Positions 1 to 6,917 of a stretch of DNA of 17,599 bases are shown here, piece by piece; positions within the stretch are counted from its first letter, which is position 1; the number at the start of each line of letters is the position of its first letter. The DNA is from CAYPOY01 sp964412395. GTDB taxonomy: Bacteria; Chloroflexota; Anaerolineae; B4-G1. The translations under genes were made by a program, and so were the position numbers. Location: positions 1 through 17,599 of the forward strand of contig CAYPOY010000081.1 in assembly GCA_964412395.1 (NCBI GenBank). The letters are read 5' to 3'. The notes beneath the pieces were generated by a model. That model was given only the letters and a program-made list of their open reading frames with translations, was not told the DNA's origin and ran no database searches.

Positions 1-208
1 CGGGATCTTCGAACGCTTCCGTGAGAGGGTAACCGAAGATTTCGAGCTCTCCTCGTGCCTCGTAGAACTCGAGGAACTCGCCGCATACGTAGTGGCGAGT
101 CTCAGCGAAATACTCACAGTTTTCGCCTGGGGGCTGTTGTGGATACGTGGCGGACACGCTACCCAGAAGCAAGGCCGCCATCATTACCACTATCGAGAAA
201 CGTCGCAT
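1..208 (-). CDS. Secreted protein with FGYPLTEAF-type repeat, N-terminal part (cut by left edge)
   Basis: Reading leftward from an ATG at 206-208, the frame stays open for 69 codons to the window edge, so only the N-terminus is seen. It begins MRRFSIVVMMAALLLGSVSA, a typical Sec signal peptide (two Arg, a hydrophobic core, SVSA cleavage site). The mature part then has a Cys, a GEFLEFYE stretch and FGYPLTEAFED. The pattern Cys, aromatic, His, Cys, G-x-F-L-x-F, then FGYPLTE is a short repeat I associate with exported Chloroflexota proteins; its exact function is unknown to me. A GAGGAG sits almost against the ATG and a second purine run AGGTGAGGG lies about 13 bases upstream. The gene follows the response regulator at 449-1177 on the same strand after 240 bases. 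The remaining domains cannot be judged. Confidence 0.75.
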   Translation of the reverse strand, partial: MRRFSIVVMMAALLLGSVSATYPQQPPGENCEYFAETRHYVCGEFLEFYEARGELEIFGYPLTEAFEDP

Positions 209-448
209 GCTCCTCAACTTTCCCTCACCTCAAAACCAGGATGCCTATCACTCTAACGAGTCTAAAGTTACCCCCCCTATTCTAACAGATACCGGCGTCC
301 AGGTATATAGTGGCAACACGCGAGTTGTAGTCAAGCTCCGTGCGAAAAAGTGCGAGGAGAAGACTTGGCACAGACTTGTGGGTCAAGGGGGAGAAATTCT
401 GCGGGGCCCTACTGAGGAGAAGACTACGGAGCACGAAAGGTCGCTATG
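209..448. other. Intergenic stretch with a spaced 12-base direct repeat
   Basis: No gene is supported here. The 12-mer GAGGAGAAGACT occurs at 354-365 and again at 414-425, exactly 60 bases apart. The stretch lies between the stop of the response regulator (449) and the signal-peptide gene (208). No clear intrinsic terminator is seen. The small plus-strand open frames have no Shine-Dalgarno sequence or recognisable content. Confidence 0.35.
279..334 (-). promoter_or_regulatory. Candidate promoter(s) for the left-edge secreted protein
   Basis: On the minus strand there is TTGACT (329-334) followed 19 bases later by TATATA (304-309). Nearer the gene is an extended -10-like TGTTAGAAT (279-287) without a good -35. 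Either could drive the gene starting at 208. Both are imperfect and untested. Confidence 0.25.
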
Positions 449-1177
449 TCAATCATCGGATATCACTAACCGGTACCCCAAACCACGCACATTCTCAATG
501 CAGCCCATCTCACCGACAGGGTAGCCCAACTTGCGGCGCAGGGAACGAATCAGCGGGCGCAACAATGCCCCCGCTTCCACGCGATCAGTGTCTAGCCCAT
601 GGGTGAGCCGGATCGACTCTTGCGCAGAGACCACTTTGCCCGCCTGCCGGGCCAGATGTTCCAGCAAAATGAATTCTCTAGCAGACAGTTGAATCTCTCG
701 TTCCCCCAGCCAGACACGATGTTGGCCGGGATCAATGCGTAACCGCCCCACGGTCAGGGGGTACAGCCCTGGCTCCAGCCGCGATGCTTGGGCCAGTTGT
801 CGGGCGCGTCGCAGTTTGCCCCGCACGGCTGCGAGCATATCTTCAGTTTCGATGGGCTTGGTCAGATAGTCGTCGACCCCCAACTCTTTTCCATAACGGA
901 TGTCGCTGTTCAGCACACGGGCAGTCAAGAAAATAAAGGGAATCGCCACCCACTGCGGGTTCCCACACACACGCTCGTACAGTTGGTAGCCATTCATGCG
1001 CGGCATAGCAATATCCGCCAATATCAGATCCACTGGCTGCGACTGCAACACAGCAAGCGCTTCGATGCCGTCGCCGGCTGTCAGTACCCGATACCCCGCT
1101 TCTTCCAGAATCAATCGAATGGCATCCAGCAAACGCGGCTCGTCGTCAACCACAAGGATGGACGCAACTGTGTTCAT
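449..1177 (-). CDS. OmpR/PhoB-family response regulator
   Basis: A 242-residue two-domain transcription factor. Residues 5-120 form a receiver with the acidic pair D11/D12, phosphoacceptor D55 (in LILADIAMPRMNG), T85 and K107 (DYLTKP), so all switch residues are present. Residues of about 140-240 form the winged-helix DNA-binding domain, with LSAREFILLEHLA near its start and IENVRGLGYRL at its end. A GAGGG sits 7 bases before the ATG at 1175-1177. No histidine kinase lies beside it, so its partner is elsewhere or is the distant kinase at 13987-15600. A good minus-strand promoter lies at 1314-1342, leaving a leader of about 130 bases that contains the hairpin repeat at 1226-1280. The target genes are unknown. 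The exported protein just downstream is one possible target, by proximity only. Confidence 0.9.
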   Translation of the reverse strand: MNTVASILVVDDEPRLLDAIRLILEEAGYRVLTAGDGIEALAVLQSQPVDLILADIAMPRMNGYQLYERVCGNPQWVAIPFIFLTARVLNSDIRYGKELGVDDYLTKPIETEDMLAAVRGKLRRARQLAQASRLEPGLYPLTVGRLRIDPGQHRVWLGEREIQLSAREFILLEHLARQAGKVVSAQESIRLTHGLDTDRVEAGALLRPLIRSLRRKLGYPVGEMGCIENVRGLGYRLVISDD

Positions 1178-1225
1178 GTTCTATCCCTCGTACGAACTAT
1201 GGGCATCTACGCATCATCTCAATAT

Positions 1226-1280
1226 GTAGGGGCGAACCCTTGTGGCCGCCCTCCTGGGCAGGTACAAGACCTGCCCCTAC
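1226..1280. repeat. Two-hairpin intergenic repeat ending in inverted GTAGGGGC/GCCCCTAC
   Basis: The 55-base element is bounded by GTAGGGGC and GCCCCTAC. Inside are two foldable units: an imperfect one at about 1231-1252, and a perfect one at 1256-1276 (GGGCAGGT, loop ACAAG, ACCTGCCC). It resembles a dispersed intergenic repeat style I know from Chloroflexota and some cyanobacteria, but copy number cannot be judged here. It lies in the predicted leader of the response regulator at 449-1177. Confidence 0.6.
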
Positions 1281-1313
1281 CCCAATTTATTGAAAGGATA
1301 CGGCATCTACTAT

Positions 1314-1342
1314 AATATACCACGCATGCACTCACTGGTCAA
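1314..1342 (-). promoter_or_regulatory. Promoter for the OmpR-type regulator
   Basis: On the minus strand TTGACC (1337-1342) is followed by 17 bases and TATATT (1314-1319). Transcription would start near 1307 and run through the double-hairpin repeat before the start codon at 1177. Confidence 0.55.
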
Positions 1343-1487
1343 CTGAGTAGGCCAGCGAAAGTTTCTTGCACTTTTGGCCGCGGTGGCCCGAAGAGCCAGA
1401 GCTGGGAGGCTTTTTCGCGTGTTTCTGGCCCCCAGCGCCGTTCGTTCCACGGCGGCGCGGCACTTCCCTTTTCTCCAGCCATTGGAC

Positions 1488-1516
1488 TTGGCAAACTGCC
1501 CAATTTGCGGTACACT
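1488..1516 (+). promoter_or_regulatory. Promoter for the mevalonate kinase operon
   Basis: TTGGCA (1488-1493), a 17-base spacer and TACACT (1511-1516) give a plausible sigma70-type promoter. A start near 1523 leaves a leader of about 14 bases, with AGGAGGT (1525-1531) five bases before the ATG at 1537. The rest of the gap (1343-1487) has GC-rich imperfect palindromes, for example around 1435-1458, but no gene. Confidence 0.5.
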
Positions 1517-1536
1517 AACACGAGAGGAGGTCAAAG

Positions 1537-2475
1537 ATGTCACCTGTACCGATCCAGTCATCCGCCCCGGGCAAGGTCATCCTCTTCGGCGAGCACGCCG
1601 TCGTCTACGGCCGGCCGGCCATTGCGGTGCCTGTCACGCAGGTGCAGGCCACCGCCACGGTCGAGCCTGCCCCGCCCGGCAGCGGCCTCACGCTCGTCGC
1701 CTCCGACCTGGGGAGAAGCGTCTCTCTAACCATGGCCCCACAGGACGAGCCGCTGGTCGCTGCCGCACAGTTCACGCTGGCCCGTCTCTCCGCTCACGAG
1801 CCCGACGCCACCCTCACCGTCCGTTCCACCATCCCTATCTCGAGTGGACTGGGCAGCGGGGCTGCCGTCTCCACGGCGCTCGTTCGTGCCCTGGCGGGCT
1901 TCCTGGGCCATGCGCTGGACCCCGCAGAGGTCAGCACGCTCGTCTTTGAGGTGGAGAAGATCCATCACGGCACGCCCAGCGGGATTGATAACACCGTCGT
2001 CGCCTACGAGCAGCCCGTCTACTTCGTGCGTGAACATCCCATCGAGCGGCTGGCCGTCAGCGAGCCTTTTACCCTGCTTATCGGCGATACCGGCACCCGC
2101 AGCCCCACAAGGCGGGTCGTAGAGCACGTGCGCCAGGCCTGGAAACGCAACCCGGCTCGCTACGACGCACTGTTCGACCAGATGGGCGACATCACCGACG
2201 AGGCCCGTCAGGCGATTGAGACCGGCGACGTTGATACGCTGGGACCGCTGATGGATGAGAACCACGAATTGCTAATCGAGCTGGGTGTCTCATCGCCGAA
2301 ACTGGACGATTTGGTGGAGACGGCCCGCCTCACCGGCGCGATAGGGGCCAAACTTTCAGGGGCCGGCCAGGGTGGAAATATGATCGCGTTGGTAGAGGAT
2401 GACGTCGCCGAGGAGGTGGCAGAGGCGTTGAGAGAGGCAGGGGCAGTGCAGGTGATCTGCACCGAGGTGGGATAG
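1537..2475 (+). CDS. mvk: Mevalonate kinase (GHMP family)
   Basis: ATP-dependent phosphorylation of mevalonate to 5-phosphomevalonate, in the cytoplasm. The 312-residue protein shows the three GHMP motifs: APGKVILFGEHAVVYG at residues 10-25 (K13 and E19 are likely substrate/ATP contacts), the phosphate-binding loop IPISSGLGSGAAVS near 100-113, and KLSGAGQGGNMIAL near 280-293. The segment GTPSGIDN carries D151, the expected catalytic base. Length and wording fit the short archaeal/bacterial mevalonate kinases better than galactokinase or homoserine kinase. The start is well supported by AGGAGGT five bases upstream. It is followed after 18 bases by isopentenyl phosphate kinase, which places it in an isoprenoid operon. 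The decarboxylase and HMG-CoA enzymes are not in the window. Confidence 0.93.
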   Translation: MSPVPIQSSAPGKVILFGEHAVVYGRPAIAVPVTQVQATATVEPAPPGSGLTLVASDLGRSVSLTMAPQDEPLVAAAQFTLARLSAHEPDATLTVRSTIPISSGLGSGAAVSTALVRALAGFLGHALDPAEVSTLVFEVEKIHHGTPSGIDNTVVAYEQPVYFVREHPIERLAVSEPFTLLIGDTGTRSPTRRVVEHVRQAWKRNPARYDALFDQMGDITDEARQAIETGDVDTLGPLMDENHELLIELGVSSPKLDDLVETARLTGAIGAKLSGAGQGGNMIALVEDDVAEEVAEALREAGAVQVICTEVG

Positions 2476-2493
2476 ACGACAGATAAACTCACA

Positions 2494-3297
2494 ATGTCTC
2501 AACTCGTTATCTTCATAAAATTGGGCGGCTCCCTCATCACCGACAAGACCCGCGCCCACACCGCCCGGCACGAGGTTATCGCCCGCCTGGCCGATGAGGT
2601 GCGCCAGGCCCTTGACGCCGCTCCCGATCTGAGACTGCTCGTCGGGCACGGGTCAGGTTCCTTCGGTCACTGGGCCGCCAAGCCCCACGACACGCGGCAA
2701 GGGGTATGCACGCCCGCCCAATGGCGCAGCTACGCCGATGTGGCCGCCGCCGCAACCCGCCTCAACCGCATCGTCACCGACACCTTCCTCGAGGCCAACG
2801 TCCCGGTGTTGAGCGTGCAACCTTCTGCCTCCGCCCGCTGCCACAATTACACTTTGGAGTACCTGGACACGCGCCCGATCCACGCAGCGTTGACGCGGGG
2901 GCTCGTGCCGCTGGTCTACGGCGACGTCGCATTGGACGACGTGCACGGAGGCACCATCATCTCCACCGAGGACATCTTCCTCTACCTGGCCGACGAACTG
3001 CGCCCGGCTCGCATCCTGCTGCTGGGCAAGGTGTCCGGCGTGCTGGGCCCTGACGGTGCCGTAGTCTCGCGCATTACGCCGGCCGATTTCCCCGCCCTGC
3101 GGGCAGCGCTGACTGGCTCGGGGGGCGTGGACGTCACCGGTGGCATGGCGGACAAGGTGGCACGCATGGTCGAACTGGTGCAGCGTCACCCGGAAACTAC
3201 CGTGCACATCCTCACCGGCAGCGAGCCGGGGCTGCTAACACACGCGCTGCTCGGCGCCGCGTCGCACGCGGGCACGCGGATTACCGCGCCAGATTGA
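2494..3297 (+). CDS. ipk: Isopentenyl phosphate kinase
   Basis: This enzyme of the amino-acid-kinase fold converts isopentenyl phosphate plus ATP to isopentenyl diphosphate, the last step of the alternative mevalonate pathway. The 267-residue sequence opens with the lysine/glycine motif IFIKLGGSLITDK (K9, G11, G12). It has GHGSGSFGHWAA, in which H59 matches the histidine that distinguishes isopentenyl phosphate kinase from other members of the fold. Further on are VYGDVALDD, IISTEDI, LLLGKVSGVLG and the late DVTGGMADKV segment. The only plausible start is the ATG at 2494; the 18-base gap after the mevalonate kinase has no good Shine-Dalgarno, suggesting coupled translation. Its stop codon lies inside the -35 box of the secD promoter. 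The pairing with mevalonate kinase strengthens the call over glutamate-5-kinase or a uridylate kinase-like protein. Confidence 0.92.
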   Translation: MSQLVIFIKLGGSLITDKTRAHTARHEVIARLADEVRQALDAAPDLRLLVGHGSGSFGHWAAKPHDTRQGVCTPAQWRSYADVAAAATRLNRIVTDTFLEANVPVLSVQPSASARCHNYTLEYLDTRPIHAALTRGLVPLVYGDVALDDVHGGTIISTEDIFLYLADELRPARILLLGKVSGVLGPDGAVVSRITPADFPALRAALTGSGGVDVTGGMADKVARMVELVQRHPETTVHILTGSEPGLLTHALLGAASHAGTRITAPD

Positions 3298-3322
3298 CAC
3301 AACCGCCCCACTCGGTTATAAT
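3294..3322 (+). promoter_or_regulatory. Full-consensus sigma70 promoter for secDF
   Basis: TTGACA (3294-3299), exactly 17 bases, then TATAAT (3317-3322). Both hexamers match consensus completely. The TGA stop of isopentenyl phosphate kinase (3295-3297) lies within the -35 box. A start near 3329 would leave about 33 bases before the secD ATG. Confidence 0.8.
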
Positions 3323-3361
3323 CCCCCACGTTCGCAACATCACGCCATCGAAAGGAACTCT

Positions 3362-4792
3362 ATGAGGAAATCGGAGACCTGGCAGATTGCCGTCATTATA
3401 CTCATCGCACTTGTAGCTCTATTTGTGGACCTGAACATCGAACACCCAGATTGGGCAAGGAATCTGCTCTTCTGGCAACCGGCGGGCCAGCGAGACATCG
3501 CGCTGCGGTTGGGGCTCGACCTGCAAGGCGGGCTCCAGGTACTGCTGGCCGCCGACGCGCCGGAGGGACAGGCACTCGACGCGGCCTCGATGGAAACCGC
3601 CCGCCGCGTCGTCGAGAACCGCGTCAACGGTCTGGGTCTGACTGAGCCGGTCGTGCAGGCACAGGGTGAGCGCCGCATCATCGTAGAATTGCCCGGCATC
3701 GAGAACCCCGAGCAGGCAGTGGAGACAATAAAGGGTACCGCGCTGCTGGAGTTTGTGGACGCCGGGAACATCCCCCTGCCGCCTGGGACCATCATCACGA
3801 CGACCTTGGGCGGACCCCGGGGCACGCTTCCCGGAACAGCGGTAACTCCCACCACCTCGCCCAGCCCGACGGTGGAACTGGAGCCGGCTGCATCCAGCGA
3901 AACGACGGGCAAAATGATATACGAAACCATCCTCACCGGCGCCGGCTTGAAGAACGTGGGCCTCGACCGCACCCAGCAAGGCGAGTACATCATTCCCTTT
4001 GAGTTAAATCTCGACGCCGCTCAGATATTTGCCGACTACACCGCTTCTCACGTGGGCCAATACCTCTGCATCGTGCTGGACAAAGAGATTATCTCCTGCC
4101 CGGTGGTGAAAGACCACATCCCCGGCGGCCGGGCCACCATCTCCGGCAAATTCACCTTCGACGGCGCCCGCCAACTGGCGATCCAACTACGCTATGGCGC
4201 GCTCCCCATCCCACTGCGCGTGGAGAGTTTCAACCGCATCGGCGCAACGCTGGGTGCCGAATCGGTGCAGAAATCCATCCGCGCCGGAGTGATCGGGCTG
4301 GTCATCGTACTGCTCTTTATGCTGATCTACTACCGGCTGCCCGGCAGCGTGGCCGATGTCGCGCTCATCATCTACGTGCTGATCAACATCGCGCTCTACA
4401 AACTGGCGCCGATCACGCTCACGCTACCCGGCATCGCTGGTTTCATCCTCTCAGCGGGGATGGCAGTAGACGCCAATATCCTCATCTTTGAGCGTATGAA
4501 AGAAGAACTGCGGCGCGGGCGGGACCTGATGACCGCCATCGAGATCGGCTTCAGCCGCGCCTGGCCCTCCATTCGCGACGCGCAGATTTCGACGCTCATC
4601 ATCTGTGCCATCCTCTTCTTTTTTGGCACCAACTTTGGGGCCAGCATTGTTAAGGGCTTCGCCATCACGCTGGCCATCGGCACGCTAGCCAACGTCTTCA
4701 CGGCTGTGTTCGCCACGCGCGCTTTCGTGCGCCAGATCGCCGCCTCGGCCGGCCAATGGATCGCCGAGCGCGCATGGTTGCTGGGGGTATAA
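3362..4792 (+). CDS. secD: Protein translocase subunit SecD
   Basis: RND-family membrane protein that works with SecF and SecYEG to help exported proteins leave the translocon, using the proton gradient. The 476 residues show an N-terminal membrane helix (about 9-25), the conserved periplasmic start LRLGLDLQGGLQVLL, a large extracytoplasmic domain, and a C-terminal bundle of about five helices. The bundle has the family motif GMAVDANILIFER and a following loop KEELRRGRD. A Pro/Thr/Ser-rich insert (TPTTSPSPTVELEP) lies near residues 160-175. AAAGGA sits five bases before the ATG. secF follows two bases after the stop, the usual order. The length is typical of non-fused SecD. Confidence 0.96.
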   Translation: MRKSETWQIAVIILIALVALFVDLNIEHPDWARNLLFWQPAGQRDIALRLGLDLQGGLQVLLAADAPEGQALDAASMETARRVVENRVNGLGLTEPVVQAQGERRIIVELPGIENPEQAVETIKGTALLEFVDAGNIPLPPGTIITTTLGGPRGTLPGTAVTPTTSPSPTVELEPAASSETTGKMIYETILTGAGLKNVGLDRTQQGEYIIPFELNLDAAQIFADYTASHVGQYLCIVLDKEIISCPVVKDHIPGGRATISGKFTFDGARQLAIQLRYGALPIPLRVESFNRIGATLGAESVQKSIRAGVIGLVIVLLFMLIYYRLPGSVADVALIIYVLINIALYKLAPITLTLPGIAGFILSAGMAVDANILIFERMKEELRRGRDLMTAIEIGFSRAWPSIRDAQISTLIICAILFFFGTNFGASIVKGFAITLAIGTLANVFTAVFATRAFVRQIAASAGQWIAERAWLLGV

Positions 4793-4794
4793 CA

Positions 4795-5730
4795 ATGTTC
4801 AACATCGTAGAAAAACGACGCTGGTACTTCCTCTTTTCGGCTACCCTGATCGCATTGAGCATTGCCGCAATGGTTGCCTCAGCCGTAAAGTTCGGCCAGC
4901 CTATGCGGCTTGGCATTGACTTCACCGGCGGGAGCATCTTCGTGCTCAAGTTTGGCCAAACGGTCAGCGAAGACAGCATCCGCGCGGTCTTTGTAGACTA
5001 CGGGCTGGAGAGCGCCGTCGTGCAACCTCGGGGAGCGCCAGAGGAGCACACCTGGCAGGTGCGCACACGCGAGGTCACAGCCAATGAGGTCGGCAGCCTC
5101 CTGGTCGCGCTGGAAGAACAAGTCGGGAAAATAGACCGGGATGCGCTGACGTTCGACACGGTGGAGCCGGCGGTGGGCAGTGAGGTAACCCGCGCTGCTG
5201 CACTGGCAATACTCGTCGCGTCGCTCATTATCGTAGCGTTTATGTGGTTCTCCTTCCGGCGCGTGCCCAACGCTTTCCGCTATGGCGTGTGCACCATCGT
5301 GGGCATGCTTCACAACCTGCTCATCGCCTTCGGCTTCTACGCGCTGATGGGCATCCTCGCCGGCTGGGAGATGGATGCTCTCTTCCTCACCGCCATTCTG
5401 ACTGTGATCGGCTTTTCGGTGCAGGACGTGATCGTTGTCTTCGACCGCATCCGCGAGAATATCCCCAGGCACAAAAAGGAACCCTACGAGATGGTGGTCA
5501 ACCGCTCCATCCTGGAGACCATCCACCGCTCGCTGGCGACGCAACTTAACGCCATGTTCGTGATGATCGCCATCATCCTCTTCGGCGGGATGACCATCAA
5601 ACCGTTCATCTCTACCCTGCTGGTCGGCATGGTCAGCGAAACCTACTCGGCCATCTTTATCGCCGTGCCGCTGTTGGTCGTCTGGGAGAAAGCCGCCGCC
5701 CGGCGCGCCATGGCGCGAGCGATGGCGTAG
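4795..5730 (+). CDS. secF: Protein translocase subunit SecF
   Basis: Partner of SecD in the accessory export complex. The 311-residue protein starts MFNIVEKRRWYF and has an N-terminal helix, the LGIDFTGGSIFVLKF motif that opens the outer domain, and a C-terminal bundle with GFSVQDVIVVFDRIREN and the end segment TYSAIFIAVPLLVVWEK. I chose the ATG at 4795, two bases after the secD stop and seven bases after a GGGGGT, over an in-frame ATG at 4756 that would add 13 residues inside secD. In most SecF proteins the motif reads closer to YSINDTIVVFDRIREN; here Q replaces the usual N, a mild variant. Translation is probably coupled to secD. Confidence 0.95.
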   Translation: MFNIVEKRRWYFLFSATLIALSIAAMVASAVKFGQPMRLGIDFTGGSIFVLKFGQTVSEDSIRAVFVDYGLESAVVQPRGAPEEHTWQVRTREVTANEVGSLLVALEEQVGKIDRDALTFDTVEPAVGSEVTRAAALAILVASLIIVAFMWFSFRRVPNAFRYGVCTIVGMLHNLLIAFGFYALMGILAGWEMDALFLTAILTVIGFSVQDVIVVFDRIRENIPRHKKEPYEMVVNRSILETIHRSLATQLNAMFVMIAIILFGGMTIKPFISTLLVGMVSETYSAIFIAVPLLVVWEKAAARRAMARAMA

Positions 5731-5755
5731 GAGAGAAGAGGCAGGAAGTAGGAGA

Positions 5756-5783
5756 CAAGAAGCAGGAAGCATCCTGCATCTTG
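5756..5783 (+). repeat. Hairpin directly before the dehydrogenase start codon
   Basis: CAAGA and GCAGGA pair with TCCTGC and TCTTG around the loop AGCA, giving 11 base pairs plus one A-A mismatch. The only Shine-Dalgarno-like AGGA (5764-5767) is inside the stem and 20 bases from the ATG at 5788. The flanking 5731-5770 is a purine-rich repetitive run (GCAGGAAG, AGCAGGAAG). Confidence 0.55.
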
Positions 5784-5787
5784 CACT

Positions 5788-6816
5788 ATGCGCGCACTAC
5801 TGCTAGACAAAAAGCTACAGATAGTTGAGAACTATCCCATCCCGGAGTCACCGCCGGGTGAGGTGCTCATCCGCGTGCTCCTGGCCGGCGTCTGCAACAC
5901 CGACCTGGAACTAGTGAAGGGGTACATGCAGTTCCATGGCATCCCCGGCCACGAGTTCGTCGGGGTGGTGGAGCGAGCGCCGGGCGCGGAGGAGTGGAAA
6001 GGCCGCCGCGTAGTCGGTGAGATCAACGTTGCCTGCACCACCTGCCCCACGTGCCGGGCTGGTCGCCCCACCCACTGCCCCAACCGCACCACGCTGGGCA
6101 TCGCCGGCTGCGACGGGGCCTTCGCCGAGTACCTGATCCTGCCCGCCCGCAACCTCCACACTGTGCCCGATGCCCTCCCCGACGAGGCCGCCGTCTTCAC
6201 CGAGCCGCTGGCCGCCGCCTGCGAGATTCTCCAACAGGTGCAAGTGCACCCCACCGACCGTGTCGTCGTGCTGGGCGACGGCAAATTGGGGCTCCTCTGC
6301 GCGCAAGTATTGGCCCTCACCGGCTGCGACCTGACCGCCGTCGGGCATCACCCGGAGAAACTGGACCTCCTGGCGCGGCTGGACATCTCCACAGCACTGG
6401 AGGATGAGATGGTCGAGGCCAGAGCTGACCTGGTAGTCGAGGCGACCGGTCACCCCGGAGGGTACGCGGCAGCACGGCGACTCGTCCGACCGCGAGGCAC
6501 CATCGTGCTGAAATCCACCTACCATGGCACACTCGACGTTGACTTGACGATGGTCGTGGTGGACGAGGTCACGCTGGTCGGATCCCGTTGCGGGCCGTTC
6601 GCTCCGGCGCTGCGGCTGTTGGAGCGTGGATTGGTGAAGGTAGCGCCACTGATCCAGGCCCGCTACCCGCTCTCCGAAGCATTGACTGCCTTCGAGCACG
6701 CCGCCCGGCCGGGAACGTTGAAGGTATTGGTGGACTGTACCGCCCACCGAGAGCGCGGCCTCGCCGCCAGCGACAGACCAACCCGCCACGCCGTCGCCAA
6801 CTTTGACTCCCGTTGA
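5788..6816 (+). CDS. Zinc-dependent alcohol dehydrogenase-like protein (MDR family)
   Basis: Medium-chain dehydrogenase/reductase of 342 residues, expected to oxidise an alcohol or polyol with NAD(P). The GroES-like N-terminal half has the catalytic zinc ligands C36 (in AGVCNTDLEL) and H55/E56 (in GHEFVG). The structural zinc site is intact at C83, C86, C89 and C97. The Rossmann half has G163-D-G-K-L-G168. The substrate cannot be told from sequence; the set with both zinc sites is compatible with the sorbitol/threonine/alcohol dehydrogenase groups. No near Shine-Dalgarno is visible and a hairpin abuts the start codon. The gene lies 57 bases after secF, so read-through from the secDF promoter is likely, although a role in export is not implied. 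Confidence 0.88.
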   Translation: MRALLLDKKLQIVENYPIPESPPGEVLIRVLLAGVCNTDLELVKGYMQFHGIPGHEFVGVVERAPGAEEWKGRRVVGEINVACTTCPTCRAGRPTHCPNRTTLGIAGCDGAFAEYLILPARNLHTVPDALPDEAAVFTEPLAAACEILQQVQVHPTDRVVVLGDGKLGLLCAQVLALTGCDLTAVGHHPEKLDLLARLDISTALEDEMVEARADLVVEATGHPGGYAAARRLVRPRGTIVLKSTYHGTLDVDLTMVVVDEVTLVGSRCGPFAPALRLLERGLVKVAPLIQARYPLSEALTAFEHAARPGTLKVLVDCTAHRERGLAASDRPTRHAVANFDSR

Positions 6817-6917
6817 GAGTGCCGGGAGCGCCGAAAAAGGCTCATTTCCCCCTCCCCTCTCCACATTCCCCCTGCCACCTTCCCTCTTCGGCCCTCTCGG
6901 TGTACAATAGAACCACC
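6817..6917 (+). promoter_or_regulatory. Pyrimidine tract and likely leaderless promoter before recF
   Basis: A C/T-rich run spans about 6843-6897. TACAAT (6903-6908), directly preceded by TG, is a good -10 and lies only 9 bases before the recF ATG at 6918. There is no good -35 and no Shine-Dalgarno in between. Transcription should start at or within a few bases of the ATG. Confidence 0.45.

Noticed and set aside
1290..1316. Plus-strand TTGAAA with TATAAT 15 bases later, pointing to the mevalonate kinase
   Set aside because: The 15-base spacing is poor and it is over 200 bases from the gene. The 1488-1516 promoter has a better position, and the same bases serve the minus-strand promoter.
4879..5772. 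297-codon minus-strand frame opposite secF
   Set aside because: It reads as His/Asp/Gly-rich shadow with no motif, and secF on the other strand is certain.
5911..6864. 317-codon minus-strand frame opposite the dehydrogenase
   Set aside because: Low-complexity shadow text with no Shine-Dalgarno. The dehydrogenase has both zinc sites intact on the plus strand.
6813..6917. Upstream start for recF adding 35 residues
   Set aside because: The extension is translated pyrimidine tract and lacks the RecF family opening; the ATG at 6918 gives the classic start.
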